64,000 bases of DNA from Reticulitermes speratus (GCA_021186555.1 JAJKFL010000003.1:36134908-36198907); one strand, 5' to 3'. Counted from the stretch's first letter, positions 44,835 through 57,839 are shown. Numbers and translations: made by a program. The notes: a model not told the origin generated them from the letters alone.

Positions 44835-45592
44835 ATTTACTTTCCTGTTACTTTTGTCACAAAATTATCAAGTAAATTTACATTAATTTATTCATGCCAT
44901 GGACAAAATGTAGCTTCAGCACGTGAAGGGACCAAGTAATGCAATTTGGTCTCTGCGGAGTTAACGATAGCATGACTGTAGGCACATTATATGTGATAAT
45001 CACCTGTACACCGCTTGGAATCCCGATCGAATATCTTCATTCGTTGTTGGCAATACTCCACCTAATCGATGACTTTAAACACACACTTACGTTCCCTCCA
45101 GAGACAAATAACTGAAAGACCACGACCCCTGTTGACCGAGCGGGGGCGCCTTCACCCGGCGGGTGGGGATAACTGTGCTTATCGTTCCGGACATCCCTCT
45201 AGTGAACCTCCCGCAGCGCCAGTTCTCACATAACCCTTAACACCCACCGTTCCACGTAATAGCAAAACCGCACTGGACTAAGTTTACAACGTTAAATCCC
45301 TTCACCATAGTAAAATTTCGAGCTGGATCTGTCCACCAAGACTGTAATAAAAATATAAGTGATAAATTATTTTAAAATGTGGCACGATGCAGATATTAAA
45401 GTGTTTCGGAAAGACAGTGGTAAACGAGATTTTATTTAACGAAGAAATTCCGATAATATCGATAAGATTCAGTTTAGGATCTTTTATTTTACTCTCTGTT
45501 AAATAAAGATATATATATATAAGGCCTAAATGTAAGTTTATTGGAGAACTGTTGATACACTGATTAGGCTAGAAACTGGAGAGAAGCACTGG
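44835..45592. other. Unassigned, with a local GC-rich patch
   Basis: The patch at 45115-45245 (CCGAGCGGGGGCGCCTTCAC, CCGGCGGGTGGGGAT) is far richer in GC than its surroundings and has no repeat match in the window. A short (TA)n occurs at about 45508-45520. No exon is recognised. Confidence 0.4.
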
Positions 45593-45631
45593 ATTTCGAT
45601 GCTTTGTAACAATCTTCTTTATTCTCTTCAG
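45593..45631 (-). ncRNA. Hammerhead-like motif with long stem II
   Basis: Minus strand: CUGAAGA (45631-45625), then a 27-nt insert GAAUAAAGAAGAUUGUUACA plus AAGCAUC, then GAAAU (45597-45593) and CCAGUGCUUCUC. Both catalytic boxes are intact. The insert contains UUGU-U-ACAA, which can fold, but the stem next to the core is weak. Confidence 0.35.
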
Positions 45632-45639
45632 GGTCCAAT

Positions 45640-47100
45640 GCTTCTTGCAGCCACCCCGACTCTTATCATAAAGACATGACGATGACCACTCACCTACATA
45701 GAATGCCAGGGTTAAGAATGCTTAAAACTATACTTTCCCTTCCACATACGTCGTCATGTAGTGGTGACTGATTAAGCGTCAAAGTTCAATTAAGCATCTC
45801 TACTTTCGCTTCTATATGAGCCCAATTTATCACCTTACAACACTGCTTACATTGTACTGTATCCCACACAGTTTGGCGCTAGCACGAGATTCTTACAAGA
45901 AATAAGACAATGTGTTTTATTCTGAACTCGACATCAGGCATCAAAAGGTTTTGTACGTCATTATTATTTCCCTTATGATTTCCAGTTTGTGTAAGAAATT
46001 TAACTCAGTTCAGTTAAATAATATTTTGATTTGTGTATCAGAAAATGTCTTCGACTTTTGAATGACATAATTTTGTTTTCAATTTATAAAGTTTTTATTA
46101 TGTTCATACATAATTTATGCAAAAAGGTATTAAAAGCTTCCATGAACTGGTAGTTCTAGCACACTCACAGCCAAAATATCTTTCCTTCTTTATCTCAGAA
46201 ATTCATTTAATCACCTCGTAGGGTATTGTACCAAAAACAAGGTAAATATTTCCCAGGCGACACTTAATTTTTTTTTAAACTTATTTCTAACTCACATGCT
46301 GTTACTAGAATCAGGTTTTCATTACAGTTCAACAAGAGATAACTGCCTTATATTATAATCCCCTACACTTTATTTCCCTTATGTCAATCAGCACAAAACG
46401 CATATCACTAGCTAAGGTTATAACATGTTCATCGCGGTCAATATTTGTGAGAACAAAATTCCTGGACATTATGTGACTTATTCCCGTGGCCTGAATAGAG
46501 GCAGCATTTTGAGAAACAGAATAAATATTTCAACGACGCTTTTGTTATGGCAGTTATGTTTCTTACTGCCTTATTCTGATGGACGCAAAATCTCGATTCT
46601 TTTCTCAACGTAGCACAACATAGACTCTTAGTTCCTGCAGTAGTAGTGTTTCACAATGGTAATGGATTATTCAAAGAAGCGGAATACTTCAGTCAGTATA
46701 GTGAGTAGGTTACGGAGTGGAAAGTCGCGGAAACGCATTTCAATTTTCAGCAAACGAAAACGATTTTCCTTTTCCTTAAAAGGTGCAGTTCGGTTCTGTG
46801 ATCTTTTAACTATCTATTCAAAGGAAACTTGAAAGGAAAATTTTTCCGGGAGCAAAGTATTCAGGCAGTGAAGGTAACCACAACCCCCCATTCATGTTTG
46901 CTGTTTAAAATATCTTTACCTGCTCTGTAGAAAGGAAGAGTTATTTTTATAATTACTCTGATTTTAATAACAAAATTCTCGCTTGAAAAACAAAAACAAT
47001 CTACATTATATAAAAATTTCAGTTTGTACCACACAGAGAACACAGTGTGCTTTCGTCAGGAAAAATTATTGGTAAATGCTGTGTGGGGAAATAATGGCTG
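45640..47100. other. Unassigned
   Basis: No gene or repeat recognised. Confidence 0.4.
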
Positions 47101-47104
47101 CTTA

Positions 47105-47675
47105 TTGTAAGTGTGACGCGGAGTATAAACCTATAAACAAAATTTTTGGCAAAAAGACAGGCAATTACGTATAACGTTACATTGAGGGGCGTTAGCATCA
47201 CAATTGCAGCGTGGAAAAACAATAAATATTAAATAATATGTGTCTGTATTTCGCCTCAGTTATCCAGCATGCAAAGGGCACATTTTCTGCGCAGCACTAT
47301 TGTCATCTGTGGCCCGTCTGGCTCTACCATAGTTTTACACATTATATCATAAAAGGTACGCTTTTTGGAAAAAAAGTAATTGAACATAAAATGTGTGTTT
47401 TGATTTCTGAAACATTTTAATTCTAAGAAGAATTTAGCGAGATATTAACAGAAATGTACATAGGCATTCATGTAAAGTACCCGTTATTCTTGTCAGATTT
47501 TAATGAAACTCGAATTTTCTCGATAGACTTTCGAAAAATTCTCAAATATAAAATTTCATGAAAATCCGTCCAGTGGGAGCGGCGTTGTTCCATGCGGGCA
47601 GACAGACGGACAGACAGACATGACGAAACTAATAGTCGCTCTTCGTAATTTTGCAAACGCGCCTAAAATTGCAGA
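47105..47675 (+). repeat. Unclassified repeat U (copy 2)
   Basis: Same order of words as copy 1, with the fullest 3' part: TCATGTAAAGTACCCGTTAT, TTTCATGAAAATCCGTCCAG, TGGGAGCGGCGTTGTTCCAT, then (GACA)n-like CAGACAGACGGACAGACAGA and TTTTGCAAACGCGCCTAAAA. The 5' part from GACAGGCAATTACG is shared with copy 3. Confidence 0.8.
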
Positions 47676-48204
47676 GTTTCACTATTAGACCTGGAAACAT
47701 ATACCACTAAGATTTAAAGGGTTGAATACACAGTTAATAATATTTTTACACAAATTGAAGCATCCGCAACACACTCCTAGTAAAATACAACGTCTCTGAA
47801 AATACACCACCCCTAAGACACTAGCAGAACAGTAGCATTAAATTCCAACACTTTTTCTTTTAAATTCCATCACCCAACGTGACAGGAGTTGAAATTACAG
47901 CGGTTGACTCTTTTCTTTTGAGCTCCGATTCTTTGTAGAAGGCCAAAGGTTGCTTATTAAAGTGTAAGTTTGAAATCCGTGTCGAATGGACAGTGGTTGT
48001 GCAGCGGCACTACAGACGCTGAGCTACTATTTAATTTCAAGTCGGAAATGAGCTCCAGGTCCTTGGGGCACGCATCACTTTGTCACAGGCTCGATCAGTC
48101 AGCCCTCCATTGCCTTAACTCAGCACAGGGAATGTCTGAACGTAAGCAGGAAGACAGCACTAAATTCTATTTGAAGCCAGCAGCAATTTGTACACGCTTT
48201 ATTG

Positions 48205-48370
48205 CAGGGATGCACAATACCAAGGCGTCTGCCCCACCGTAGCGAACAAACTTTTTAGGGTAGCGCCTAATATTTGTGAATTCTCAGTATGAAAATTGCT
48301 TTATGTCATATTTCTAGTCCCTAGAATTTTGAGGTGGCTCGTAGATTTTTGTAAAATTTGTGCACCCCTG
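48205..48370 (+). mobile_element. Non-autonomous hAT-like element with 8-bp TSD
   Basis: Starts CAGGGATGCACAATAC and ends AAAATTTGTGCACCCCTG, inverted termini. It is flanked by CTTTATTG (48197-48204) and CCTTATTG (48371-48378), an 8-bp target duplication with one change, the hallmark of hAT integration. Interior words GCGCCTAATATTTGTGAATT and CCCTAGAATTTTGAGGTGGC recur at 17199, 21430 and 27108. No transposase. Confidence 0.8.
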
Positions 48371-48599
48371 CCTTATTGAACAAGGTGTCACAAGGTTTAA
48401 AGTTTCTGACTTGTATTCGAGAGATCACCATTCCGAATATGAGGATTTTAGTTATTTGCCCAGTCCCTCGCGGCGAATACTGGTACAGTACTCCAGATTA
48501 AATCATTGTCGCTTTCTTTAGATTCCTCCAAAATCGTTATTCACAAAGCAACCTAAAATTCAATGCCATATATTCTGATTTACTGAGAGTGTCATTAAA

Positions 48600-48646
48600 T
48601 AATACTATAAACAAATAAACAAACAAACAAATAAATATATATATAT
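48600..48646. repeat. (AAAC)n/(AAAT)n-(TA)n microsatellite
   Basis: AATAAACAAACAAACAAATA followed by AATATATATATAT, just upstream of a SINE A copy. Confidence 0.8.
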
Positions 48647-48649
48647 CAG

Positions 48650-48915
48650 TCTTACTCAGTATGAGAAGCCTAGCCTGAAGGCTGGACAACAGAATAAACA
48701 CGCTTCAATTCCCAGCTAGACAAGAGATTTTTCTGTTTTCTAAAGGCTCTAGACCAGCCCTGGGGCTCACTCAGCCTTCTAGTCTGTGGATAACAGGGGA
48801 TTTTTTCCTCTGAGTAGAGTGGCCGGGGTGTGAAGCTGACCCCTCATCTCCATCTAGTACCGAGGTTAAGAATGAGTTGGAACTACACCTCCCCACACAT
48901 ATACCTTCATGAATT
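48650..48915 (+). mobile_element. tRNA-derived SINE family A
   Basis: A degenerate B box CGCTTCAATTCCCAG is at 48701-48715. The body has TCTAGACCAGCCCTGGGGCT, CACTCAGCC, GAGTGGCCGGGGTGTGAAG and CATCTAGTACCGAGGTTAAG in family order. Confidence 0.8.
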
Positions 48916-51900
48916 ACCATTAGAATTATTCGATATTAGTATCGATCGCTTCCGTATACAGATCTGGAGAGGATGATTTCTGTAACTCAACAAAAGATAC
49001 CACGTATACGTGCGTATACTTCTTTAGATGCTAAAATACCATATTAAAATGTCAAGGCCTCGTAATGTACAGGTAAAAAAAAAACACAGTCTTACTGCGT
49101 TGCCTCAAAAGGAATTCGAATCCAGAGATTCAGGGCTCGAGATGCATAACCCTGTGTTCATTTCTGACAAAGACTAGTGTAAGCTGCACTTATCTGTTTA
49201 TTTAAGATGCAGATATTACATCACAGTGCCTTCAGTGAGGCCAGCAGTCTCTAAATAAGTTCATTCTTCTGCAGACCTGCTTAAGTACAGATGGCTAGAG
49301 AACTTGCATGATGTGAGCATGCAAAATGATTGATTATATGTGTATTGTGTTATTATATTCTTGTAGGCAGCAATGCTCATACTTCATACCATAAACAGAG
49401 CTTCTGAGCCCGACAAAGTCTACCATTATATGCGTTTCTTCTTCACTCTCTTTTTCTCAATTTAAGGTCTCAAGGTTTGGAATATTGTGACAGTTGGTAA
49501 ATTAAGCGTGGCAATGAGGGGCTGTTGAGGGAAAAGGAAAGAATAAAAGTAAGAAGAGGGATGAAGGGACAAAGTAAGACAAGAGCAAGTTCTGAAGATG
49601 ATACAGCATAATAAATAGGTAAAGGATAATCTTACATCAGTCATGTCAAAGCTTGCATTTTGCAATATGTTAGGAATTATTTACACCTTAAAGGATACAA
49701 CTAAAATTTGGATAATACTTGACTGTTGAGCTGCATATACTTGTTATAGAAATTTTACTACTAAGCAATCATCCAGAAAGCGGGTAGTTTTGATTTCGCC
49801 CTTGCTTGCATGCAATTACATGGAAAATCCTTTTTTTATAACAATCTAAAAACAACGTTTTACTTATTAGCCTTTTATAGGATAAAAATTTATCATTTTC
49901 AGATTACATCTGTTAAACAAACGTCAGTTCTGTCATGTTATGAAAGAATCAAAAAAGTTTAGCCAAATGAGCATAATTCAATATCCATTTTTGTCTCTTC
50001 TGTCGTCAATTCAGTGACCAAAGTTTGATACCCGTGTACTGTGTGACTATTGCTACAACATACGTTTGATTTATAAATTCTTCAAATAAAACCTGAAAAC
50101 GAAGAATAGAAATACCTAAGTTTAGACCACGTAACTTCTTTTCTTGGTAAACAAGAGAGGTTTTTCTCTTTCGTCGTAATTCCAACGAAGGAAGCTACAG
50201 AGAATAGGGATATACGAGACTGGATAGGCAATGCAAGACAGCCGAGAATATGTCATCTTACCTACGTCGTAAAATCAGACTTAGCTCAGTCGTTTGTTTG
50301 TTTGTTTGTGTGTGTGTGTGCGTGCATATGTGTAGTCTTTCATATAGAGTAGTATACTGCGTCTTAGAAAAGTTTTCCATTTGTCAAAGAGTTTCCATTT
50401 TCAATACGACTATTTTGCGAGGTACAAGTGTCATTGAAAAAATGTTCCCGAAAGTATTGCAAAAATATACCGCCAAAATATTGCGGTGAAAGAAAGATAC
50501 ACACAACGATGGAAATCACGTCACAACTTCAAATCTGGACAAAATAAAATAGGGAAAATTGTAATTCTCTTGGGTAATATGTGATTGACATTAAGTAGGA
50601 AAAGTAACAGCAAAAACGACAGCTGTGCGCATTAAAAATCCCCATTTCGATAGTGAAGTTGACTTTACGTGATCTAAAGTTTCATTGCATGAGCGAAACA
50701 TAATAAGGCTCACGCTCTTGAGAAACAAATGGGGTCCGTTAAGTTAAATTACTCCTGAAATTAGTAGAAAAAGGGGGAATGCAGAGCAACTCACTTTCTG
50801 CTAAAAATTGACAGACAATTTTCGAAGAGGAATTGTGAATTCAAGAAGACAGCTCTGTCATGTGTCGAGAAATATTTTCTCAAGTTGCGAGGCCTGCTTA
50901 GAATCTGCAGCTCGGAACTTCAAAACTCTTCTGTGAAACGAGGTAACAGCAAGGGCAGGGAAAACAGGGACTCTTGAAACTTCCGGCGGATGCAGACTTC
51001 GTAGGCCATAAAGCAGCGCGACAGCTGCCAATGTTGAGGGCAAAAGTGGGCGAGACGCTCTGTAGATACCAGTCTGGGTTCGTTTTATGAATTTAGGTTT
51101 ACTGCAAATACTTTTTCCTTGTTGACAATATATGTAGACCTATTAGTATTTGTTACAATAAGTTTTAAATATTATTGAAGATTTTTAGATAAGGTGAATG
51201 GAAATAAATCAAGAGTATTTAACAAAATTTCTCACCTTAAAATGTAAGAGAACTAAGCTTGCGGTATGGTCAGAAAAAACGGACAGTGGACACCTTTATA
51301 ACAACTTAAAAGGAAAAGACTTTATGACCCTGACGTTACGTACCATAATATTTATATATATATATATATATACTTGCACATATACACAGAAAACGCATAT
51401 TCCATCTGCAGTGCATTAACAGCTCAGTGGATGTAGTTTATATGTGAAATACGGAATTTCTTTTCAATGTGTGCCATTTACCGCATATGATCTTTAGCAG
51501 AAAGTGACAAAATGTGGTACATTCCACTTTTCAATAAATGTGAGCTTAAATTCATACCTACAGAAAAAACATAACTGATAATTTCTATGGTCTAGAGAAC
51601 AATTCAGCAACTTGCCTATAGGTAACACAAACTGAAATCTAATCCTTACGATTAAATTGCAAAAATTTTGCGGAATATGAATAAAATTTTGGCAACTACT
51701 TAACTATTGGAATATGTGCCTTAGGGTTATCTCTAATAACATCAAATTTCGAAACAAAACTTGTCATTTACGTTCGATGAACCACTGTTCTAAGTAAAAG
51801 CACGGTACATCTGGCACGAGGTGATAAATTTAATTTTACGAAAAAGAAATAGCACTCTTCTTCAGAATGTGAAGCATCCGCCAGAATTCCCCCTGTATGT

Positions 51901-53490
51901 CTCTTTCCTTGCTCTTATTTTGTATCTTGCGTATTGACTGAAAGAAAGAAGAAATATCACCCCTTCCCTTCCCCTCTCCACCTGTCACAGAGGGACATGA
52001 GAACGACGGGAAACTTTATATAAAGTAGAGAAAAGATGCGGGGAAGGGGGTAAGGGGATAAAGCATCTTACGAAAATGTCTCGTGTGTTTGGAGGGTGGT
52101 TTTTAGAAGGGGGCGTTGGTGGGGTTAGGTGGTGGAAATCGATGCCACTGAGTTCGAGTGACAGACTGTGACAGAATAAGGGACACATTTTGAAGGGGGT
52201 GGGTGGAGATGTAGTTTGAAACATGGAGGAAAGAAAATTTTTTATTTGGTAGGGAGTCATTTTTCCCCATGAGAGGGTGGGATTTAGGAGGACGCGTATG
52301 ATTGTTAAGAATATACAGTAGATTAAATCAGAATACAAGGACATTTACTACGGCTCTAAATGTTTGTTTAAAACGACAAAACTGGTGACTTCCAATGCTT
52401 TAGAGAAATTGGATTTATTAATACTAGTAACAAGGAAAAATGTATCAGCCTGATGCTTGTTTACCTATATTGCTATTTAAAGGTTTCAGCATATTAATAT
52501 TTTTTACATACACGTAAGTGATTAATGATAAATTCGTTGCTCAATTGCCACAATCGGCTATGTCTTAGCCTGGTGGTTTATCGCTCAACAGCAGCAAATA
52601 ATAAAAGTACAGTCCAAAACATAATTGTTCAGTACGTACATGATTAACCTTGATAGTGTCAAAATACTGTGTTAACACTTCGTATTACTAATGAGAATTA
52701 CCAGCACTAAACTTATCAGCACTGTGGTCTGCCACTCGGCTGACAACAGTCAGCATGATCAAGAAATTTGTCACGTTAAAAAGCCACCAGTTCCTCAAAC
52801 AAGAAACAACTGAAACGACTGGATAAGCCTAGGCCAAATATTGAAAATAAAGCTTCAGAAATGACAAAAAAAATCCCAAAATTTTCTGACAAATTGATAA
52901 TATTATTTCATACGGTGTAATTCCTGTCAAAGTGTTACCGAACCCTGCAGAAGTAAGTATCGACACTCAAGGTCCATTGAGTGTCACAGAAGGCAAGTTT
53001 GGAGTTAAGAACTTTCGTGTGTAGAGACATTAAGAAAGTCACTACTGCCTGATTCTTTTAAGCTTCAGAGAGATTTCAGAATTCGACTGCGCTGCAAGTA
53101 TAAAGTGAAAGTGCGTAACCTCTGAATACACTTCTGGTGAAAGCCTACCTAGCTGTGTCAGAGGAGATAATTGACACCCAGAAGTTTGATAAAAGAAATT
53201 AAGATAAATAAAGGTAAAAGTCAGACTCTTTAATTGTATTACTTGTAAATATAAATTCATTTTTCATTACGAAACTGGACACAACCCTCATTTATTTAGA
53301 TAAAATATTTATATTTTTTCTATACAAAGTTTCGAAAATAAGAGAATAAGAAGAGAAGGTTAATAATCGCTGTTCCGAGTACTAAAAAAACAATATGTGG
53401 TTAGGACGAATTTCCTTGCTTTTTGGGTACATGGAAATCACATTATGGCTGTAACGCTTCGGCACGAGGTAAAGTAGCGAACTATTGCGG
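48916..53490. other. Mostly unassigned 4.6 kb
   Basis: No gene recognised. It contains a possible decayed tRNA-like B box (GGAATTCGAATCCAG, 49120-49134), a (GTTT)n-(GT)n run at about 50291-50322, a (TA)n at about 51352-51371, and a G-rich plus strand at 52030-52220. The frame at 51985-52344 minus is the proline-rich reading of that G-rich strand. Confidence 0.45.
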
Positions 53491-53497
53491 AGACGTC

Positions 53498-53528
53498 TTG
53501 TCAGTCCATTCTCTTGTTTCATCTTCAG
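53498..53528 (-). ncRNA. Degenerate hammerhead-like motif
   Basis: Minus strand: CUGAAGA (53528-53522), U, GAAACAAGAGAAUGGACUGA, CAAGACGUCUCC. The CGAAAC box appears as CAAGAC, so the motif is broken. Confidence 0.3.
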
Positions 53529-53549
53529 GAACTGTGTCATAGTATGTGC

Positions 53550-54420
53550 AGTGTAACTCCAAACTTAGTACTACCTGGCGCTAAGATAGAAAAGTATTAC
53601 TTTCCCGAAGGTGACACAATTTTAAAAATATTTTAAGGTTTCATATGCCATGAAATACTTTTCCCTTATAGATATGGGGATATTTATTTAAACGTGTTAT
53701 ATCAGATATTTATTTAAAGAAATATTAAATATAATCTTTCTCTTTGACTTATGATATGTGTGCTGTTTACAGGTTTTGCACCAACGTATTTGAAGTTCTA
53801 ATAAAGAAGTATAAAGCCGGAGTAGGAAGGCAATATAACAAATAATACATTTGTAAGTTCTAGGTTGGCTGCTATTTAAAGGTATACTTTTCATTGTCGT
53901 ATTATATTCAAATCTGAGTAGTTCTCTCTGGGCTAATTAGAATAAAACAACGCAGCTCAGTCAACTAGACCCACCAATCTGGTTACAAGAACTAGATAAA
54001 CGAAGTTAAAAACTAAAACTACACCCTAATTACAGTCTATGCAGGATCAGGTTTGGTTTTCCCTTGTCCTATATATTATGGGTTTAGTTTTGCAGTCACT
54101 TACATTGAAAATCTTAAATTTTGTTGTTACTATCTGAATAAAATAAACCGTTCCCTCACATCGGTATTAAGTTGTTGAAGCTATATTTTCAACTTCTTCT
54201 TTAACAAACACACTCGTCATGCCATTCTGAAGGATCAGTTTGTTACTCTTAATTTACAGTCCGATCGTAAGTCATTTTCCACGTTTAATCAGGAAGCTAC
54301 GTGAATATACCAAATATTAACTGCGTTTCATTTCTGTTAGTGAGACAACCTAATTCTCAGAGAAGCTAAAGTGATTATTTTACATGCAAAAAACTCCACT
54401 GGCAATAAAAATATTCGAAA
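53550..54420. other. Unassigned
   Basis: No gene or repeat recognised. Confidence 0.4.
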
Positions 54421-54421
54421 A

Positions 54422-54698
54422 TAATGAAAGGTAAATGTCCTTAGGGCTCCAGGAGTTTGATGCTCCCAGAATTTCTAGACAATAAGAACATAAAGGTGGC
54501 GAGGTTGTCAGCCCTACGCACCGGTCGCCTTTACCCCCCAGGAGATACTACTGTTACTTATTTCTGTTAGAGTGAGCCAACCCTAAGGCCACACGATTAA
54601 ATCTTTGAAAAATCCCAATGAACCAATAGGGAATCGAAGCCGCGACCTTTCCGGCTTTTAGCGCAGTGCCTCAACCAACTGTGTCACCGCGTACCCCA
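54422..54698 (-). mobile_element. tRNA-derived SINE family D
   Basis: On the minus strand the head GTACGCGGTGACACAGTTGG (A box) and GGTCGCGGCTTCGATTCCC (B box, plus 54630-54648) are recognisable. The body holds GGGGGGTAAAGGCGACCGGT and GGAGCATCAAACTCCTGGAG, and it ends with a decayed CATTTACCTTT tail at 54424-54434. Confidence 0.8.
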
Positions 54699-55080
54699 AC
54701 TACAATAATAGTTATTAGGAAATTAAAAGGCATGTAAGATATGTTACATGTGGATCTACGAAATACTTTACTGATAAGAGTAAATATACTAACATATGTG
54801 AAAATCCAGACAAGTGTTGCACCGTGCAATACAAAAGATCCATATTGACATTGGAGACATGTCGGAGGGCCAAACACAGTAGGCAATGCATTTTAAGTGA
54901 CAAATGACACGCACCATGCGATCACGACCAACGTCGATCTATCACAATTTCGACAAATGTCGCCTTACTTCCTGACGCCATATAGAACACCAACAATGAG
55001 CATTCTCCATGCCACCCACCACCCTTAAGTCATTTCTCTTTGTGTTGAATTTTACATCGATCAATCGCAAACAACGAATT
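54699..55080. other. Unassigned
   Basis: No gene or repeat recognised. The minus frames at 54671-54903 overlap each other and run into the SINE. Confidence 0.4.
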
Positions 55081-55194
55081 ATATCTGAAGATGATGCTGA
55101 CGAATTTTACTACATAATACACGAATAAATAATTATTAAGTGAATTATGTTCTTTCTTTCCTCAGAAACTGATAGTTGCTGAGATGGACAAGAA

Positions 55195-55440
55195 AAGTAC
55201 CGTCTTTTATGAAACCTTAATACTCGTTACGGTGGTCAGAGGAGCCAGCGCTGGCCAGATGGATATAATCCAGTCTCCTTCAAGACCCATCTCAATCTAG
55301 TCATATGTTCAAAGGTCGGTCGCCCAATTGATGGCTAGTCTTCGGTTTTACGAAAAATACTGCATGCTATATGTCTCGCTCATTTCAGTTTCCTTGATTT
55401 GGTCAGGCTAATTATCTGGTGACGTGTGCAAATTATGATA
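55195..55440 (-). mobile_element. LINE tail (NLRVP family), decayed
   Basis: The minus strand encodes IEMGLEGDWI and, after a frameshift, TTVTSIKVS. This corresponds to IKMDLREV..DWI and VNTVMNLRVP of other copies. Further upstream a QIKETEMSE segment occupies the place of the IK.RKL.W box. Confidence 0.5.
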
Positions 55441-56117
55441 GACATATTCATATTTATTCAGCCTGACGATCCTTCCTAACTCTCCAGCAACATTTCTTTA
55501 CACATTTCATAAAAGTGTGTGCTTTGCGTTAGAAAGATAAACCTAGTTGCAATGTAGTACTATCTTATGGCGCTATAAAGTTGTACATTTTAATTGCAGG
55601 CATTTAGTTAGAAGAATGGAAGGTAAATTATTATAAACACAAAGAAAATACTCATATAATTTAACCAATTAATGTTAAGGTTCTTTTAAATTATTTATGT
55701 AAAAATTTAGTTGTTATTTTACAGAGAAACTATTCCGTGTCCATTCAAAGACCAGACATAAAATACTCATGTAATTTAAACCTTTAAAGTTTTTCTTAAT
55801 TTAAAATTTTTACCTAAATTAACCTTATATTACTCGTCAGTCCTGAATTTGTTTGACAGGAAATAGACATTTCGTCACTTTCCTGTTTACAATTATTATT
55901 AGGTGATAAAATAAATAAGGAAGAGGTGGATAAGATTGCAAAAATGAGCAAAAAATTTAATCTGAAATATAAATAAAGGGATTATTTTGAAGACCTAGAT
56001 ATAGTTGAAATGAAAATATGAAACGAAAACTGAAAGAAATGGAATTTGTTGCGTGAAATCGATTTATCTGGCTCAGACAGAGATCATTGCCATTCTGCAA
56101 TCACAGTAATGAAAATT
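55441..56117. other. Unassigned
   Basis: No gene or repeat recognised. Confidence 0.4.
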
Positions 56118-56185
56118 TTCCTCTATAAATGGCGAAGAATTTCTTGAACAAGCAATAAACTGTTAAGTTTTCAAGAACGAATCAG
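56118..56185 (+). mobile_element. LINE 3' UTR (NLRVP family), relic
   Basis: CGAAGAATTTCTTGAACAAG then CTGTTAAGTTTTCAAGAACG follow the 3' UTR word order of the 18060 and 32700 copies. Confidence 0.4.
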
Positions 56186-56299
56186 CCACATATGATTATT
56201 TACTCCTTTCCTTGTATACTTATAGGAGTAATAGAATTTCCGATTTACACGCTCTAAGAAGGGCCGAAATCGGCAGTGAAATTAATAGCCAGAAGAGCC

Positions 56300-56575
56300 C
56301 CAACCCCGCTGTTCTTTTTTCTGAGATATGTTACTGAGTGAGGTTGTCAATTGACAAGTTACAACATCGTGTGTGATAAATAAACGAATGAGCATGAAGC
56401 ATTGGCGGAATGATACTGACAAGGAAAAATCCGAATTATTTGGAGAAAAACCTGTCGCAGTGCCATTTGTCCACCACATGTCCCTCACAGAATAATGGGG
56501 GATCGAATCCTGGATTTCAAGTTGAGAAGCCAGCAACTAAACCTCTGAGCCCTGGCACGGTCCCCCTCTGTCTTG
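56300..56575 (-). mobile_element. tRNA-derived SINE family C
   Basis: The minus strand reads CCGTGCCAGGGCTCAGAGG (A box region), GGATTCGATCCCCC (B box, plus 56500-56513), then GGTGGACAAATGGCACTGCG, ACAGGTTTTTCTCC and TTTTTCCTTGTCAGTATCAT. The body matches 63755-64000 nearly word for word. Confidence 0.8.
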
Positions 56576-56579
56576 TTTA

Positions 56580-57835
56580 AAATTTAAGTCATTTTAAAAT
56601 AATTTGAATAAAACCGACCACCGACATTTGCAGTGTCACGGACACCAAAGACATCGTGTAGACACGGTTAGCATTGCCTACAGCATCTGAGGCTTATACG
56701 ACGTTATGGCCATCTTCCAAAACTGACAGACAGAATGGTAACTTAAAACCGAATGTGAGAATTTCCCAACCTTTCACACTGATACTTACTTAATATCGAT
56801 GCACCAATCATTAAACAACAAAACATGACAGAGTGTCGTGTAGTAGCTACCAAAAATACAGACACGTGTATCTTTGTTTGCTATGATTGATAAAATCACT
56901 GCGGATACTGCAGAAGTCCCTCAAGGAAGCGCATCCAAACTGAAATCAGGGTAGGCGTTATCGAAGTTGGAATCCATCAGAGTGACGTATTTCCTCTTCC
57001 TTCTGCTATGTGGAGACACATAAGAAGAAGATGGACGGACAGAAACAGAGAAGCGGGGGGCTAAGGAGAGCAAAAAATTAGCCATTTTCCTGAGTTTTCT
57101 GCTACTACTGTGGTTTACTTGAGAGTTTTCTTTTTTTCCAATAAGCGACCCTCAGGACCCCTCAAACCATCTCCGCCAAATGTACAGCAGAGGCTTGGTG
57201 ACATCAATAAGGAACAATAGCAGATTGCAATACTGGCAATATATTCTGTTGTTTCATATTGAAATTTAGCAGAAGGCAAAAAGGGAACTTGAAAAGCCTT
57301 GCGTTACAGTAGCCGCATTTGGTTCTTATAACATTAAAAAATTAACACGTTATTTGACTCTTCGTAAGTAATGTTTACTGAATTAATTCCATTGGGCCAT
57401 CAGAATTGACTTTCTTTCCGGAAACATTTGCAGTGACATGTTTAGAAAAGAGGTTTGTGTTCGAAAGTTCTGTGAGAGAGTCGAACAAAATGAGGGGGTT
57501 GCCATCAACACGTTGTGGTAAAAGGATCGTCACGTTTCTTACCACAAAACCAATTCCATTTAGTTAGGATGTAACTTACGGTGACGTCTAATTCAGAGCG
57601 CGGAGATTTCCTTTTTCCCTTCAGCAGAAGAGCCTCAATTTTTATAGAAATACACCACAAAATCCGCTTTGGTTTAAAAAGAAAAATATTCTGTTCCCAA
57701 ATGTGTATGAAAATTCAGAGATAGATTGTAATAAAATTTCACCATTGATGGCGGTTTGAACTGCTGCTGTTCTAGGCATAATTAACCCTTTAAAGCCTAC
57801 TGGTCACTTCCTGTATTGCCAGGAATAACATAAAA
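56580..57835. other. Unassigned
   Basis: No gene or repeat recognised. Confidence 0.4.
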
Positions 57836-57839
57836 AAAT

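Noticed and set aside
49100-49190. Minus-strand SINE with B box-like TGGATTCGAATTCC
   Set aside because: No A box at the proper distance and no body shared with the SINE families here, so it is mentioned only in the gap entry.
51985-52344. 119-codon proline-rich minus ORF
   Set aside because: It is the reading of a G-rich strand. Composition explains it.
55085-55110. CTGAAGATGATGCTGACGAA as a hammerhead
   Set aside because: Stem II cannot form and the GAAA box reads GAAT. It may be a decayed copy, but the evidence is too thin to list.
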